A stretch of 38,569 nt of DNA from contig JAFZRT010000055.1 of assembly GCA_017619735.1 (NCBI GenBank), positions 1 through 38,569 on the forward strand, written 5' to 3'. This DNA is from Clostridia bacterium. Its GTDB lineage: Bacteria > Bacillota > Clostridia > Christensenellales > CAG-138. A program made the translations under genes and the position numbers. The notes beneath the pieces were generated by a model. That model saw nothing but the letters and a program-made list of their open reading frames with translations. It searched no databases and had not been told where the DNA came from. Below, in pieces: positions 24,340 through 31,229 of the stretch (position 1 is the first letter of the stretch; every line of letters starts with the position of its first letter).

Positions 24340-24373
24340 AAAACCGCAGCAGGGCAAGCCCTGCTGCGGTTTT
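24340..24373. terminator. bidirectional terminator
   Basis: AAAACCGCAGCAGGG (24340-24354) pairs perfectly with CCCTGCTGCGGTTTT (24359-24373). It ends the TIGR01440 unit and, on the other strand, the six-gene redox operon. Confidence 0.9.
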
Positions 24374-24385
24374 ATTCATGCTTTC

Positions 24386-25510
24386 TCAGCGATCGTTCTT
24401 CCTGCGAAGACCGGTCACGCACGCGCCGGCCAGTACCGCGGCGGCGCCGATCAGCGCGATGCTCACAGCGCCGGTCTGCGGGGGCTGGGGCTGGGGCTCG
24501 TCGGAGGGAGCGGGCTCATCGGAGGGGGCGGGCTCATCCGTGGGCGCGGGCTCATCGCCGCCGCCGAGGACGACCAGGTTTTCCCAGATCTCCGGCTCGG
24601 AACCGGCAAGGAACACGTTGTCCGTAAGCACGTCGCTGACGCCGTCGTCAGTGAAGCCGAAGAAGTCCATATATGTATTGTATGCAAGCTCGAGCGCATC
24701 GAACTTGGGGCCTTCGGTGATGACGTTCTCATCATTGCCGACCTCGGTATAGACGACGCCCCTCAGCTCCACGCTGCGTATGTAGTCGTGCTCGTTGAGG
24801 CAGACGTAGTAGTGATCGAAAACGCCGTCCTCGGCAAAGTATTTCATGCCGCGGATCTGGGCGTTGAACAGATCCTTGTAGTATACGTACCAGCCGCCGT
24901 CCTCCTTGACGAGCTTGCCTACGGAGAAGCTCGCGGGGATGGCGAACTGACCGATGATCTCATAATTCTGGCATTCGACCTCGGTATCGGAGGCGACGCC
25001 CTGCACGATGACCTTTACGGTGGTGCCCAGATGCGCCAGCACGACGAGCACGCCTTCTTCCATCACGGCGTTGCCGTAGCCGGGAAGCGGATAGCAGTAG
25101 CCGGCGTCATAATCGCAGGTATAGTTGGCGTCGAGGCCGACCGCGTCGATTATATCGGCGTCGTCGAGGCCGGTGAACTCGAACATGACCTCGATCTGGG
25201 AGAGCGCCTCCGCCTCGAAGCCTTCGATGGTCTCGGGAACGGTGAACTCGCAGCAGACGGTAACGGTATCGCCTGCAGCGATGGCGGCGCCGTTATCCAT
25301 AGGTATCCAGGTGTTTACCTGCTCGCCCCATTCGTTTTCGCTGACTTCGGGCTCGTTCTCCACGCGGTTGATCTCGACCGGGAAGAACTGTTCGTCCGAG
25401 TGCTGAAGAACGGGAGCTTCGGGATCCGTATCAAAGCCGGTGAAGGCGAATGCGGGGATTGCGGCGAGCATCAGAGCGGCCGCGATGACGATTGCAAGGA
25501 TCTTTTTCAT
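24386..25510 (-). CDS. surface protein with signal peptide and sortase-like tail, unknown family
   Basis: A 374-residue exported protein: signal peptide (residues 1-22, ending AFA), a long acidic extracellular body, a repeated DEPAPSDEPAP linker, then PQTG (344-347), a hydrophobic helix and a basic end (LRRKNDR). This is the layout of a sortase substrate, with PPQTG instead of LPXTG; simple membrane anchoring is the alternative. The body has several cysteines, including a CC pair in VTVCCEF and others in YTCDYDAGYC, VECQNYE and YYVCLNE, notable next to thiol-redox genes. No domain is recognised. It is the last gene of the redox operon, 20 bp after the polyferredoxin gene, with AAGGAG before its ATG. 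It may be a substrate or the outermost component of that system. Confidence 0.8.
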   Translation of the reverse strand: MKKILAIVIAAALMLAAIPAFAFTGFDTDPEAPVLQHSDEQFFPVEINRVENEPEVSENEWGEQVNTWIPMDNGAAIAAGDTVTVCCEFTVPETIEGFEAEALSQIEVMFEFTGLDDADIIDAVGLDANYTCDYDAGYCYPLPGYGNAVMEEGVLVVLAHLGTTVKVIVQGVASDTEVECQNYEIIGQFAIPASFSVGKLVKEDGGWYVYYKDLFNAQIRGMKYFAEDGVFDHYYVCLNEHDYIRSVELRGVVYTEVGNDENVITEGPKFDALELAYNTYMDFFGFTDDGVSDVLTDNVFLAGSEPEIWENLVVLGGGDEPAPTDEPAPSDEPAPSDEPQPQPPQTGAVSIALIGAAAVLAGACVTGLRRKNDR

Positions 25511-25530
25511 TACATTTATCTCCTTAAAAA

Positions 25531-26679
25531 TTATTTGCTTTTGCGGGTCCTTATCGCGCTGCCTTCGGGAGTCTTCGTCCTGAAGCCGGCGTGTATCGCC
25601 TTCTGCGGGCACTTGGCGTTACAGGTGCCGCAGCGGATACATTCGGGGGAGTTGGGGTCCTTCACCGGGTCGACGCCCATCGGGCAGGAGTTGGCGCAGG
25701 CGGAGCAGCCCTTGCAGCGGTTGCACTTGCTGTCGTCGATCCCGTACTTGTAGAGCGAGAACTTGTTGAAGAAGGAGTAGATCGCGCCGAGCGGGCAGAT
25801 GTAGCGGCAGAACGGGCGATAGATGAACAGGGACAGTATCACGATGAACGCGAGTATCAGTATCTTCTGCAGGGTGAGCTTGCCCGCCGCGGCGGCGAGG
25901 CCCGCGTTCATGCTCATAAGGGGTATGCCGCCCAGCAGCATGCCGGAGGGGCATATGTATTTGCAGAACCAGGGATTCGCCTTGACCATGAGGGGCAGGA
26001 ACACGGCCATCACGATCAGGAAGGCGTACTTGAGCAGGCGCGCGTATTTGTCGAGCCCGAGCAGGAACCTCGTTGCCCTGGGGTTCTTCGTCTTTTCGAT
26101 GAGTCTCGGCTCCCTGGGCAGCTTCAGCTTCTTGACGGGGATCTTGTAGATGAGATCCTGTACCCAGCCGAAGGGACAAAGGAGGCCGCAGACGAGCCTG
26201 CCGCAGAGGGCGCCGATGATCATCAGTATCCCGATGACGTAGAACGCTATCCAGTAAAGGGGCGCCTGAACGTACGTGCCGCTGACGGGATCGAACCAGG
26301 ATTTCTTGGCGTCGAACTCGTCGAAAATCGCCTGCATCGCGCCGATGGGGCACGCGCCCCACGCGCCGGGGCAGGAGTAGCAGTTCATGCCGGGGACGCA
26401 CATGAACTTGAGCTTGCCCTGATAGATGGTGCCCTTGAACCAGCCGACCATGAAGCTGTTGGTCAGTATGAAGAAGCCGGACTGTATGAGGAGCTTCGTC
26501 CTCTGCCAGACCTTGTTCCCCCAGCGGTGTATCCGGAGGCGCTTCTTTGCGAGGAGCACCGCGAACATGACGAGCACCGCGGCTATCATCACGAAGCTCG
26601 CGATGACGCCCGCGAGCGTCGCGGGATCGGCGAGGGCCGCCTCGTCGAGGCCGAAGAGCCAGAGTATTATCTTCTTCAC
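25531..26679 (-). CDS. membrane polyferredoxin, NapH/YccM-like 4Fe-4S protein
   Basis: A 382-residue membrane protein with about six helices and many Fe-S cysteines. An N-terminal cluster C94/C100/C103/C110 is followed by the CxxxCP-type motifs C164-GLLC-P, C239-KYIC-P and C291-RYIC-P typical of the NapH/RdxA/YccM group. Two classical 4Fe-4S sets end the protein: C322/C325/C328/C332 (with an extra C319) and C347/C350/C353/C357. Such proteins pass electrons between the cytoplasmic and outer sides of the membrane. The start is GTG at 26679 after AAGGGGGGAG. It follows the CMEC protein by 13 bp, and TlpA thioredoxins lie upstream, so it could feed electrons to surface thiols. No FMN-binding domain is present. 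Confidence 0.9.
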   Translation of the reverse strand: MKKIILWLFGLDEAALADPATLAGVIASFVMIAAVLVMFAVLLAKKRLRIHRWGNKVWQRTKLLIQSGFFILTNSFMVGWFKGTIYQGKLKFMCVPGMNCYSCPGAWGACPIGAMQAIFDEFDAKKSWFDPVSGTYVQAPLYWIAFYVIGILMIIGALCGRLVCGLLCPFGWVQDLIYKIPVKKLKLPREPRLIEKTKNPRATRFLLGLDKYARLLKYAFLIVMAVFLPLMVKANPWFCKYICPSGMLLGGIPLMSMNAGLAAAAGKLTLQKILILAFIVILSLFIYRPFCRYICPLGAIYSFFNKFSLYKYGIDDSKCNRCKGCSACANSCPMGVDPVKDPNSPECIRCGTCNAKCPQKAIHAGFRTKTPEGSAIRTRKSK

Positions 26680-26692
26680 AGTCTCTCCCCCC

Positions 26693-26848
26693 TTATCCCA
26701 GTCCGATGCATTCCATGCAGATAGCGATGGCCTTCTTGATGACGGCCGCCGCTTCTCCGTCGGTCGCTCCGTAGACTATGAAGCCCGCGCCGATCAGTAT
26801 CAGCACGGAAGGCACGAGGTAGCGCATGAGCTTTGATTCGGTCTTCAT
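26693..26848 (-). CDS. CD1871A-like small membrane protein with CXXC end
   Basis: A 51-residue protein with one membrane helix (about residues 9-28) and a C-terminal CXXC, C44-M-E-C47, four residues from the end. Length, helix and IAICMECIGLG end match the CD1871A family of CXXC proteins, which typically sit beside 4Fe-4S membrane proteins and TlpA-type redoxins in Clostridia. It may carry thiols or a metal between the polyferredoxin and the thioredoxins; no function is established. The start is the ATG before KTESKLM. Its AAGGCGG site lies in one arm of a small hairpin. Confidence 0.85.
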   Translation of the reverse strand: MKTESKLMRYLVPSVLILIGAGFIVYGATDGEAAAVIKKAIAICMECIGLG

Positions 26849-26858
26849 GTTTTTATTC

Positions 26859-26877
26859 CGCCTTCGTAATAAAGGCG
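26859..26877 (-). promoter_or_regulatory. hairpin covering the SD site of the CMEC gene
   Basis: CGCCTT (26859-26864) and AAGGCG (26872-26877) pair with a 7-nt loop. On the minus strand the second arm is the AAGGCG of the SD site, so folding would reduce translation. Confidence 0.4.
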
Positions 26878-26920
26878 CCTCTCCCGGCATTGAGCCGTTT
26901 TTCTTTCCGGGGATCCGGCC

Positions 26921-27778
26921 TTACAGCAGGTTTTCGATCTCCTGACGCCAGGCGTTGAGATCGTGGCTGCCGCGGACGACCTTCAGGAGCTTGCCCTCCC
27001 TGTTGATGAAGAAGGTCGTGGGGAGCGCGCCGCCCGTGATGTACGAGCCGAACGCATTCTGCACGGAGGAGTTGTAACGGAGTATGGGAAGCGTGAAGCC
27101 GATGCTGTTCGCAATCCCGATGGCCGTGGCTATCGCGCCGGTGTCGCCGGAGTCATAGAGCACGGTCAGCACCTGCAGGTCGGAGTACTCGGTCGAGACC
27201 TGCTGTATATAGGGCAGCTCGTTGATGCAGGGCACGCACCAGGTCGCCCAGAAGTTTATCATGGTGAGCTTCTTCTTGGAGAATATGCTCTCGGTGTATT
27301 CCTTATTGTTGACGATATCGTAGGTCTTGAATATGAAATCCGGCTTTGGGGTAGCCGTTGGCTTCGGAGTATTCGTGGGCTTGGGCGTGGGGGTCGCCGT
27401 GGGCTTCGGAGTATTCGTGGGCTTGGGCGTGGGGGTAGCCGTGGGCTTGGGCGTGGGGGTGCCGTCGGGCTCGTCGGTATCGGCGGGCTGCTGTGTCGGC
27501 TCTTCCGTCGGCTCGTCGGTGGGAGCTTCGCTCGGCTCCTCCGTCGGCTCTTCGGTCGGTTCCTCCGTCGGCTCGTCGGTCAGGACGGGCTCATCCGTCG
27601 GCTCGTCGGAAACGGCGGGCTCTTCGGTGGGTTCGTCCGTGATATCGGGTATTTCCGTCGCCGCGGCGTCCTTCGGATCGTTCGTCGGGTTGGGGTTCTT
27701 CGCGACGCGAAGGGGATAGCAGCCCGCGAGCGAAAGGAGCATTGCGGCGCAGAGTATGATGCTCAAGATCTTTTTCAT
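26921..27778 (-). CDS. TlpA-type thioredoxin lipoprotein with Pro/Thr linker
   Basis: A 285-residue lipoprotein: the signal ends LAGC with C20 lipidated. Residues 40-146 are a long low-complexity linker, first TDEPTEEP-type repeats, then PKPTATPT-type repeats. The C-terminal 135 residues form a TlpA/ResA-like thioredoxin fold with an intact active site W180-C181-V-P-C184 in NFWATWCVPC and the cis-proline segment ALPTTFFINREGK. It should be a membrane-tethered thiol-disulfide oxidoreductase working outside the cell, held away from the membrane by the linker. It lies 21 bp after the dockerin-thioredoxin gene and upstream of the CMEC and polyferredoxin genes. Confidence 0.92.
   Translation of the reverse strand: MKKILSIILCAAMLLSLAGCYPLRVAKNPNPTNDPKDAAATEIPDITDEPTEEPAVSDEPTDEPVLTDEPTEEPTEEPTEEPSEAPTDEPTEEPTQQPADTDEPDGTPTPKPTATPTPKPTNTPKPTATPTPKPTNTPKPTATPKPDFIFKTYDIVNNKEYTESIFSKKKLTMINFWATWCVPCINELPYIQQVSTEYSDLQVLTVLYDSGDTGAIATAIGIANSIGFTLPILRYNSSVQNAFGSYITGGALPTTFFINREGKLLKVVRGSHDLNAWRQEIENLL
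27341..27460 (-). repeat. 42-bp tandem repeat in the TlpA linker
   Basis: A 14-codon unit (PKPTATPTPKPTNT type) is repeated with a 42-bp period; for example GCTTCGGAGTATTCGTGGGC recurs at 27361 and 27403. Near-identical DNA suggests recent slippage or duplication, so linker length may vary between strains. Confidence 0.75.
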
Positions 27779-27799
27779 ATCGTTTCCCTGTCCTCTGGT

Positions 27800-28636
27800 T
27801 TATTTGTCCGGAAACATGCTCATTCGGAGCACGGTGAGCGCGTCGCCGCTGGTCAGTACGCCGTTGCCGTCCATATCGCCGTGGGCGACGTTCTCCTCAC
27901 CGGGGGTGATGAGCGCCATCGAACAGCGAAGTATGTAGAGCGCGTCGGCGCTGTTGACCTCGCCGTTGAGGTCCGCGTCGCCGTCGGGCGGCGTGACCGG
28001 GGGCTCGGTCGGCCCGGGGGTCTCGGTCGGTTCGGGAGTCTCGGTCGGCCCGGGGGTCTCTGTCGGCCCGGGGGTCTCTGTCGGTTCGGGAGTCTCGGTC
28101 GGCTCCTCGGTGGGGGGATCCGTCTCCTCAGCGCCGCTCCAGTGCGCGAGCCGCGCTTCGAGTATCGCGGCGGACTGGAAAGTCGCCTGCCAGGATTCGA
28201 CGATGACGCCCTCCGGCGAGATTATGAAGCTCTGCGGGATCTGCATGGTCTCGTCGACTATCGGCTGCCAATCGTCCCCGCAGATGAATACGGTGAAGTC
28301 GAAGCCCTGCTGCGCCATGAACGCGGCGGCCGCCTCCGCGGTGCTGGTCGCGTCCACGTGCAGGAGCCCGAACACGCCGTATTCGGGATGCGCTTCGTGC
28401 ACCTCCTGCAGGATGCCGAGCTGCTGCGCGCAGTTGGGTATCCACGTCGCCCAGAACATGACGACGGATGCGGAGTATTCCGCGAACACGGAGCCGTCGA
28501 TCGGCTCCCCGTCGAGCGTTACGGAAGAAAAGCCGGATACGTCCGTGCCCGTCTGGGCGCGCGTCCCACGGGCGTGCATCACGGGGATGCATGCGGCGAT
28601 CAGGAACGCAAGGAGTATCGCGGCTGTCTTTTTCAT
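27800..28636 (-). CDS. thioredoxin-fold protein with C-terminal dockerin, degenerate active site
   Basis: A 278-residue exported protein. After the signal peptide comes a TlpA-like thioredoxin domain (about residues 30-165) whose active site reads W-A-T-W65-I66-P-N-C69: the first cysteine is replaced by isoleucine, so normal dithiol exchange is not possible. The cis-proline region (QIPQSFIIS) remains. A PTETPE/PTETPG linker (175-213) leads to a type I-like dockerin (219-273) with two calcium-loop repeats, DADLNGEVNSADALYILR and DMDGNGVLTSGDALTVLR. The dockerin should bind a cohesin, and a cohesin gene lies directly upstream (1 bp gap). IAAC at 13-16 could be a weak lipobox, an alternative anchor. 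Possible roles are single-cysteine exchange, substrate binding or a structural part. Confidence 0.9.
   Translation of the reverse strand: MKKTAAILLAFLIAACIPVMHARGTRAQTGTDVSGFSSVTLDGEPIDGSVFAEYSASVVMFWATWIPNCAQQLGILQEVHEAHPEYGVFGLLHVDATSTAEAAAAFMAQQGFDFTVFICGDDWQPIVDETMQIPQSFIISPEGVIVESWQATFQSAAILEARLAHWSGAEETDPPTEEPTETPEPTETPGPTETPGPTETPEPTETPGPTEPPVTPPDGDADLNGEVNSADALYILRCSMALITPGEENVAHGDMDGNGVLTSGDALTVLRMSMFPDK
27998..28114 (-). repeat. 18-bp tandem repeat coding the PTETPx linker
   Basis: A six-codon unit PTETPE/PTETPG is repeated about six times between the thioredoxin and dockerin domains. Confidence 0.75.
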
Positions 28637-28637
28637 G

Positions 28638-29570
28638 TTATTCCTTTCTCTTGGAGCGCTTTGCGATCAGTACGCAGAGGAACGCGAGCGCCGCTGCGAG
28701 CACGCAGCCGCCCGCTGTCAGCAGGCCCTTCGTGAGGTTATTGCTCCTCGCGGGCTCGCCGCCGGGGCCGGGCTCGTCCGTGGTCTCGGGACCGGGGGTC
28801 GCGTCGGGATCGTCGGTCGGCGCCTCGGTCGCGTTGGGATCCTCCGTCACTTCCTCGGTGGCGTTGGGATCCTCGGTCGCCTCCTCGGTGGCGTTGGGAT
28901 CGTCGGTCGGCGCCTCGGTCGCGTTGGGATCGGGCTTGGAGGTGTCCTTCGGTGCGTCGGTCTGCTTGGCGGTGTCGCCCGGATCGGTCGCGTTGGGATC
29001 GTCGGTGGCAAAGCCGGAATGATCGCCCGGGCCGGGGGTGGGCGTGGTCTGCGTGCCGGAGCCGCCGGAGATCTTGATATTGATGCCGTCCTCCTTATGA
29101 GCAAGGTTGGTGGGCGTCGTCTGCCCGACGGGCATATAGCCGAACTCCTCCACGACAAGGTCGATCTTGGTCTTGGAGCCGGCGGTCGAAAGCACGGTGA
29201 AGCTGAGCGTCACTATCTCGCCTGCGGCGCTCAATGCATCGACGGGCATGAGCATCGCGATGCTGACTGCGTTGCCGTCCATCGTGAGGCCGACGGCGCA
29301 CATGCCGTCAGCGTTCATTGCGCTCAGATAAACGGGGCCGAAGGACTTATCGGTATAGGTCAGAGCCGTCTTGTCGAAATTGACGCTGAGTCTGATGAAA
29401 TGGGCCTGATAGGAGCCCTCCACGTTGACCTTGACCTCCACCTGATCGCCGACCTTCGCGGAGGAAGGGCCGGTGAGATAGAAATGGGTCGGGTTGGACG
29501 CGGATGCGGGGACCGCGGCGAGCGCCGCGAGCAATATGCATGCCAGCAGTATGGCTAAGATCTTTTTCAT
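28638..29570 (-). CDS. membrane-anchored single-cohesin protein
   Basis: A 310-residue protein: signal peptide (1-24, ending PASA), one cohesin-like domain (about 28-168), an Asp/Pro/Thr/Glu-rich linker with DPNATEE-type repeats (about 175-275), a membrane helix (about 283-303) and a basic tail KRSKRKE. Cohesin features are the SAKVGDQVEVKVNVEG opening, IRLSVNFDKTALTYTDK and GEIVTLSFTVLSTAGSKTKIDL. It resembles a minimal anchoring scaffoldin with one docking place. The next gene encodes a dockerin, so the likely partner is its own neighbour; the dockerin protein at the right edge of the window is another. First gene of the redox operon, with GAAAGGAAC before the ATG. Confidence 0.85.
   Translation of the reverse strand: MKKILAILLACILLAALAAVPASASNPTHFYLTGPSSAKVGDQVEVKVNVEGSYQAHFIRLSVNFDKTALTYTDKSFGPVYLSAMNADGMCAVGLTMDGNAVSIAMLMPVDALSAAGEIVTLSFTVLSTAGSKTKIDLVVEEFGYMPVGQTTPTNLAHKEDGINIKISGGSGTQTTPTPGPGDHSGFATDDPNATDPGDTAKQTDAPKDTSKPDPNATEAPTDDPNATEEATEDPNATEEVTEDPNATEAPTDDPDATPGPETTDEPGPGGEPARSNNLTKGLLTAGGCVLAAALAFLCVLIAKRSKRKE
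28812..28931 (-). repeat. 30-bp tandem repeat in the cohesin linker
   Basis: A ten-codon unit starting DPNATE is repeated four times (residues 214, 224, 234 and 244). Confidence 0.8.
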
Positions 29571-29621
29571 TTCAAGTTCCTTTCGGGGGGATCGGGTGCG
29601 ATCCTAAAAATCTCCGTATAC

Positions 29622-29650
29622 ATTTTATCACTAAACGCCGCGTTTGGCAA
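29622..29650 (-). promoter_or_regulatory. promoter of the six-gene redox operon
   Basis: Minus-strand TTGCCA (29645-29650), 17-bp spacer, TAAAAT (29622-29627) with an extended TGA before the -10. No other clear promoter is seen before the terminator at 24340. Confidence 0.75.
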
Positions 29651-29694
29651 CGGTGGATTTTTTGGCATGCGCTTCGCCTCTTTTGCCCGCGCGG

Positions 29695-29723
29695 TTGCAA
29701 AAAAGCTCGGTTTGCATTATAAT
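29695..29723 (+). promoter_or_regulatory. promoter of the lipoprotein-esterase unit
   Basis: TTGCAA (29695-29700), 17-bp spacer, TATAAT (29718-29723). Confidence 0.75.
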
Positions 29724-29725
29724 AC

Positions 29726-29743
29726 CCGTGACGCGGATCACGG
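29726..29743 (+). promoter_or_regulatory. dyad at the transcript start
   Basis: CCGTGA (29726-29731) and TCACGG (29738-29743) are inverted repeats 6 bp apart. The second arm overlaps the CGGAGG SD site, so it could be an operator or an SD-masking hairpin. Confidence 0.35.
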
Positions 29744-29752
29744 AGGTCAAGT

Positions 29753-30379
29753 ATGAGAGCTTTCAATAAATATCTGTGCATCGCCGCGGCGCTGCTGACG
29801 GCGGCGCTGCTGACGGCGGGATGCAGAAACAGCGGCAGCCAAACGGCCGATCCCACCGCCGCCCCGTTGGCGACGGAGACGCCGGAGCTGTTCCGCACGC
29901 CCGATCCCGCGAAGTATCAGCTCAGCGAGGACGGCTATTTCGAGGACGAGTATCTCTCCGCGAACTGGCCGAGCATGCTCGAATACACCGGCCATCTGCT
30001 GAACAACAACGCCCAGTACAGGGGCTATCTGCCCGACGGGCGCAAGCTCCTCTTCACCTACCTCACCGACGACGGCGCGAGCTTCGAAGAAGAGATCGCG
30101 AATCACGACGCCGACTCCTACCAGAAGTTCATCCGCGAGACCATAAACGAGTACTTCGACCTTTACGAATTCGAATACATTACCGTGGACGGGCACAGGG
30201 CGCTGCGCGTGCTCTACGATTACGCCCCGCCCGACGACGAGGCGCACAGGGTGCACGTTTTGCAGTACCTCATCGACGTAAAGGGCTGGGTCATGACGCT
30301 GACGTTCACCACGCAGGGCGAGTTCCCCGCGAGCTGCGACGAATGCGTCGGCACGATCAGGTTCAAGGACGGTTACTGA
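29753..30379 (+). CDS. lipoprotein of unknown function
   Basis: A 208-residue exported lipoprotein, signal ending LTAGC (C24). After a short Pro/Thr linker the mature domain (about 55-205) alternates charged and hydrophobic strands, for example GRKLLFTYLTDDGASF, FEYITVDGHRALRVLYDYAP and GWVMTLTFTTQGEF, and ends SCDECVGTIRF with an exposed CDEC pair. The strand order recalls the PsbP/Mog1-like fold of small surface lipoproteins, but I cannot assign a family. It shares its upstream region with the redox operon on the opposite strand and is followed 1 bp later by an esterase gene. Confidence 0.8.
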   Translation: MRAFNKYLCIAAALLTAALLTAGCRNSGSQTADPTAAPLATETPELFRTPDPAKYQLSEDGYFEDEYLSANWPSMLEYTGHLLNNNAQYRGYLPDGRKLLFTYLTDDGASFEEEIANHDADSYQKFIRETINEYFDLYEFEYITVDGHRALRVLYDYAPPDDEAHRVHVLQYLIDVKGWVMTLTFTTQGEFPASCDECVGTIRFKDGY

Positions 30380-30380
30380 T

Positions 30381-31175
30381 ATGAAGCTTTTCGGATCGAC
30401 AATAGACAAGGCGGCGGCCGGCAAGCAGTGGGGCTTCACCGCGCTTTCCGACCCGCGCTTTCACGACGCGGGGAGCGAGACGGGCGTGCTCATATGCCAC
30501 GGCTTCGGCGGCACCCCCGCCAACATGCTCTGCCTTTACGAAAAGGCAGTCGAGATGGGCTTTTCCGCGGCGGTGCCCCTGCTGACGGGGCACGCGGCGA
30601 CGCTCGGCGCGCTCGACAGCGCCTCCCTTGCCGACTGGCGCGGGGACGTCGACGCGGCGCTGGACGAGCTCGTCTCCTCCGGCTGCAGCAGGATTTTCCT
30701 CTGCGGGCTCAGCATGGGCGCGCTGCTCATGGCGGACCTTGCCGAGAGGACGGCCGACTCGGGCGCGGTCTGCGGCATGACGCTCATATGCCCTCCCGTG
30801 AAGATGAAGGGCTACCTAAACACGCTGCGCACGCTGTCGCCGCTCATGCCCTTCGTGCTGACGGCCGATTCTTTCGAGGGGACGGGCACGGAGATCTACT
30901 GCGGTACGGCGGCGAGGAAGCTCAAGGACCTTGACCGCCTTTCGAAGGACGTCTGCCGCGGGCTCGACCGCATCACCGCGCCGACCCTGCTCATAGAGGC
31001 GGAGAACGACAACCGCGTGGCGCCCGTCTCGTACGACATACTGACCTCGCGCCTGCCCTCCGCCGAATATCAGCTGATACACGGCGCGCCGCACGGGATA
31101 CCGTACAGCGACAAGCGGGACGAGCTCACGGCTCTGTTCGCCGCATACCTGAAAAGGATAACCGAAAAAAGATGA
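30381..31175 (+). CDS. alpha/beta hydrolase, Est30-like carboxylesterase
   Basis: A 264-residue cytoplasmic serine hydrolase. The nucleophile is S111 in GLSMGA, the acid D210 in ENDNRVAP and the base H238 in GAPHGIPYSD. The oxyanion motif HGFGGTP (40-46) and overall length fit the Est30 carboxylesterase/monoacylglycerol lipase group. It should hydrolyse short-chain esters or monoglycerides; the physiological substrate is unknown. Its ATG follows the lipoprotein stop by 1 bp. The N-terminus is somewhat longer than in Est30. Confidence 0.88.
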   Translation: MKLFGSTIDKAAAGKQWGFTALSDPRFHDAGSETGVLICHGFGGTPANMLCLYEKAVEMGFSAAVPLLTGHAATLGALDSASLADWRGDVDAALDELVSSGCSRIFLCGLSMGALLMADLAERTADSGAVCGMTLICPPVKMKGYLNTLRTLSPLMPFVLTADSFEGTGTEIYCGTAARKLKDLDRLSKDVCRGLDRITAPTLLIEAENDNRVAPVSYDILTSRLPSAEYQLIHGAPHGIPYSDKRDELTALFAAYLKRITEKR

Positions 31176-31184
31176 CCGCATGAA

Positions 31185-31216
31185 AAAAGAAGCGCTCCGG
31201 GCGGAGCGCTTCTTTT
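31185..31216. terminator. bidirectional terminator
   Basis: AAAAGAAGCGCTCC (31185-31198) pairs with GGAGCGCTTCTTTT (31203-31216). It lies between the esterase and the convergent DUF4282 gene. Confidence 0.9.
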
Positions 31217-31229
31217 GCCTTGCGGCCCA

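Noticed and set aside
28420..28460. The WIPNC site as a simple sequencing error
   Set aside because: Changing Cys (TGC) to Ile (ATC) needs two base changes in one codon while the frame stays intact, so a single miscall cannot explain it.
28812..28931. DPNAT repeats of the cohesin linker as bacterial N-glycosylation sequons
   Set aside because: The PglB sequon D/E-x-N-x-S/T does not allow proline before the asparagine, and no oligosaccharyltransferase is in the window.
27341..28931. Tandem repeats as a CRISPR array
   Set aside because: Repeats are contiguous, in frame and code Pro/Thr/Glu stalks; there are no unique spacers and no cas genes.
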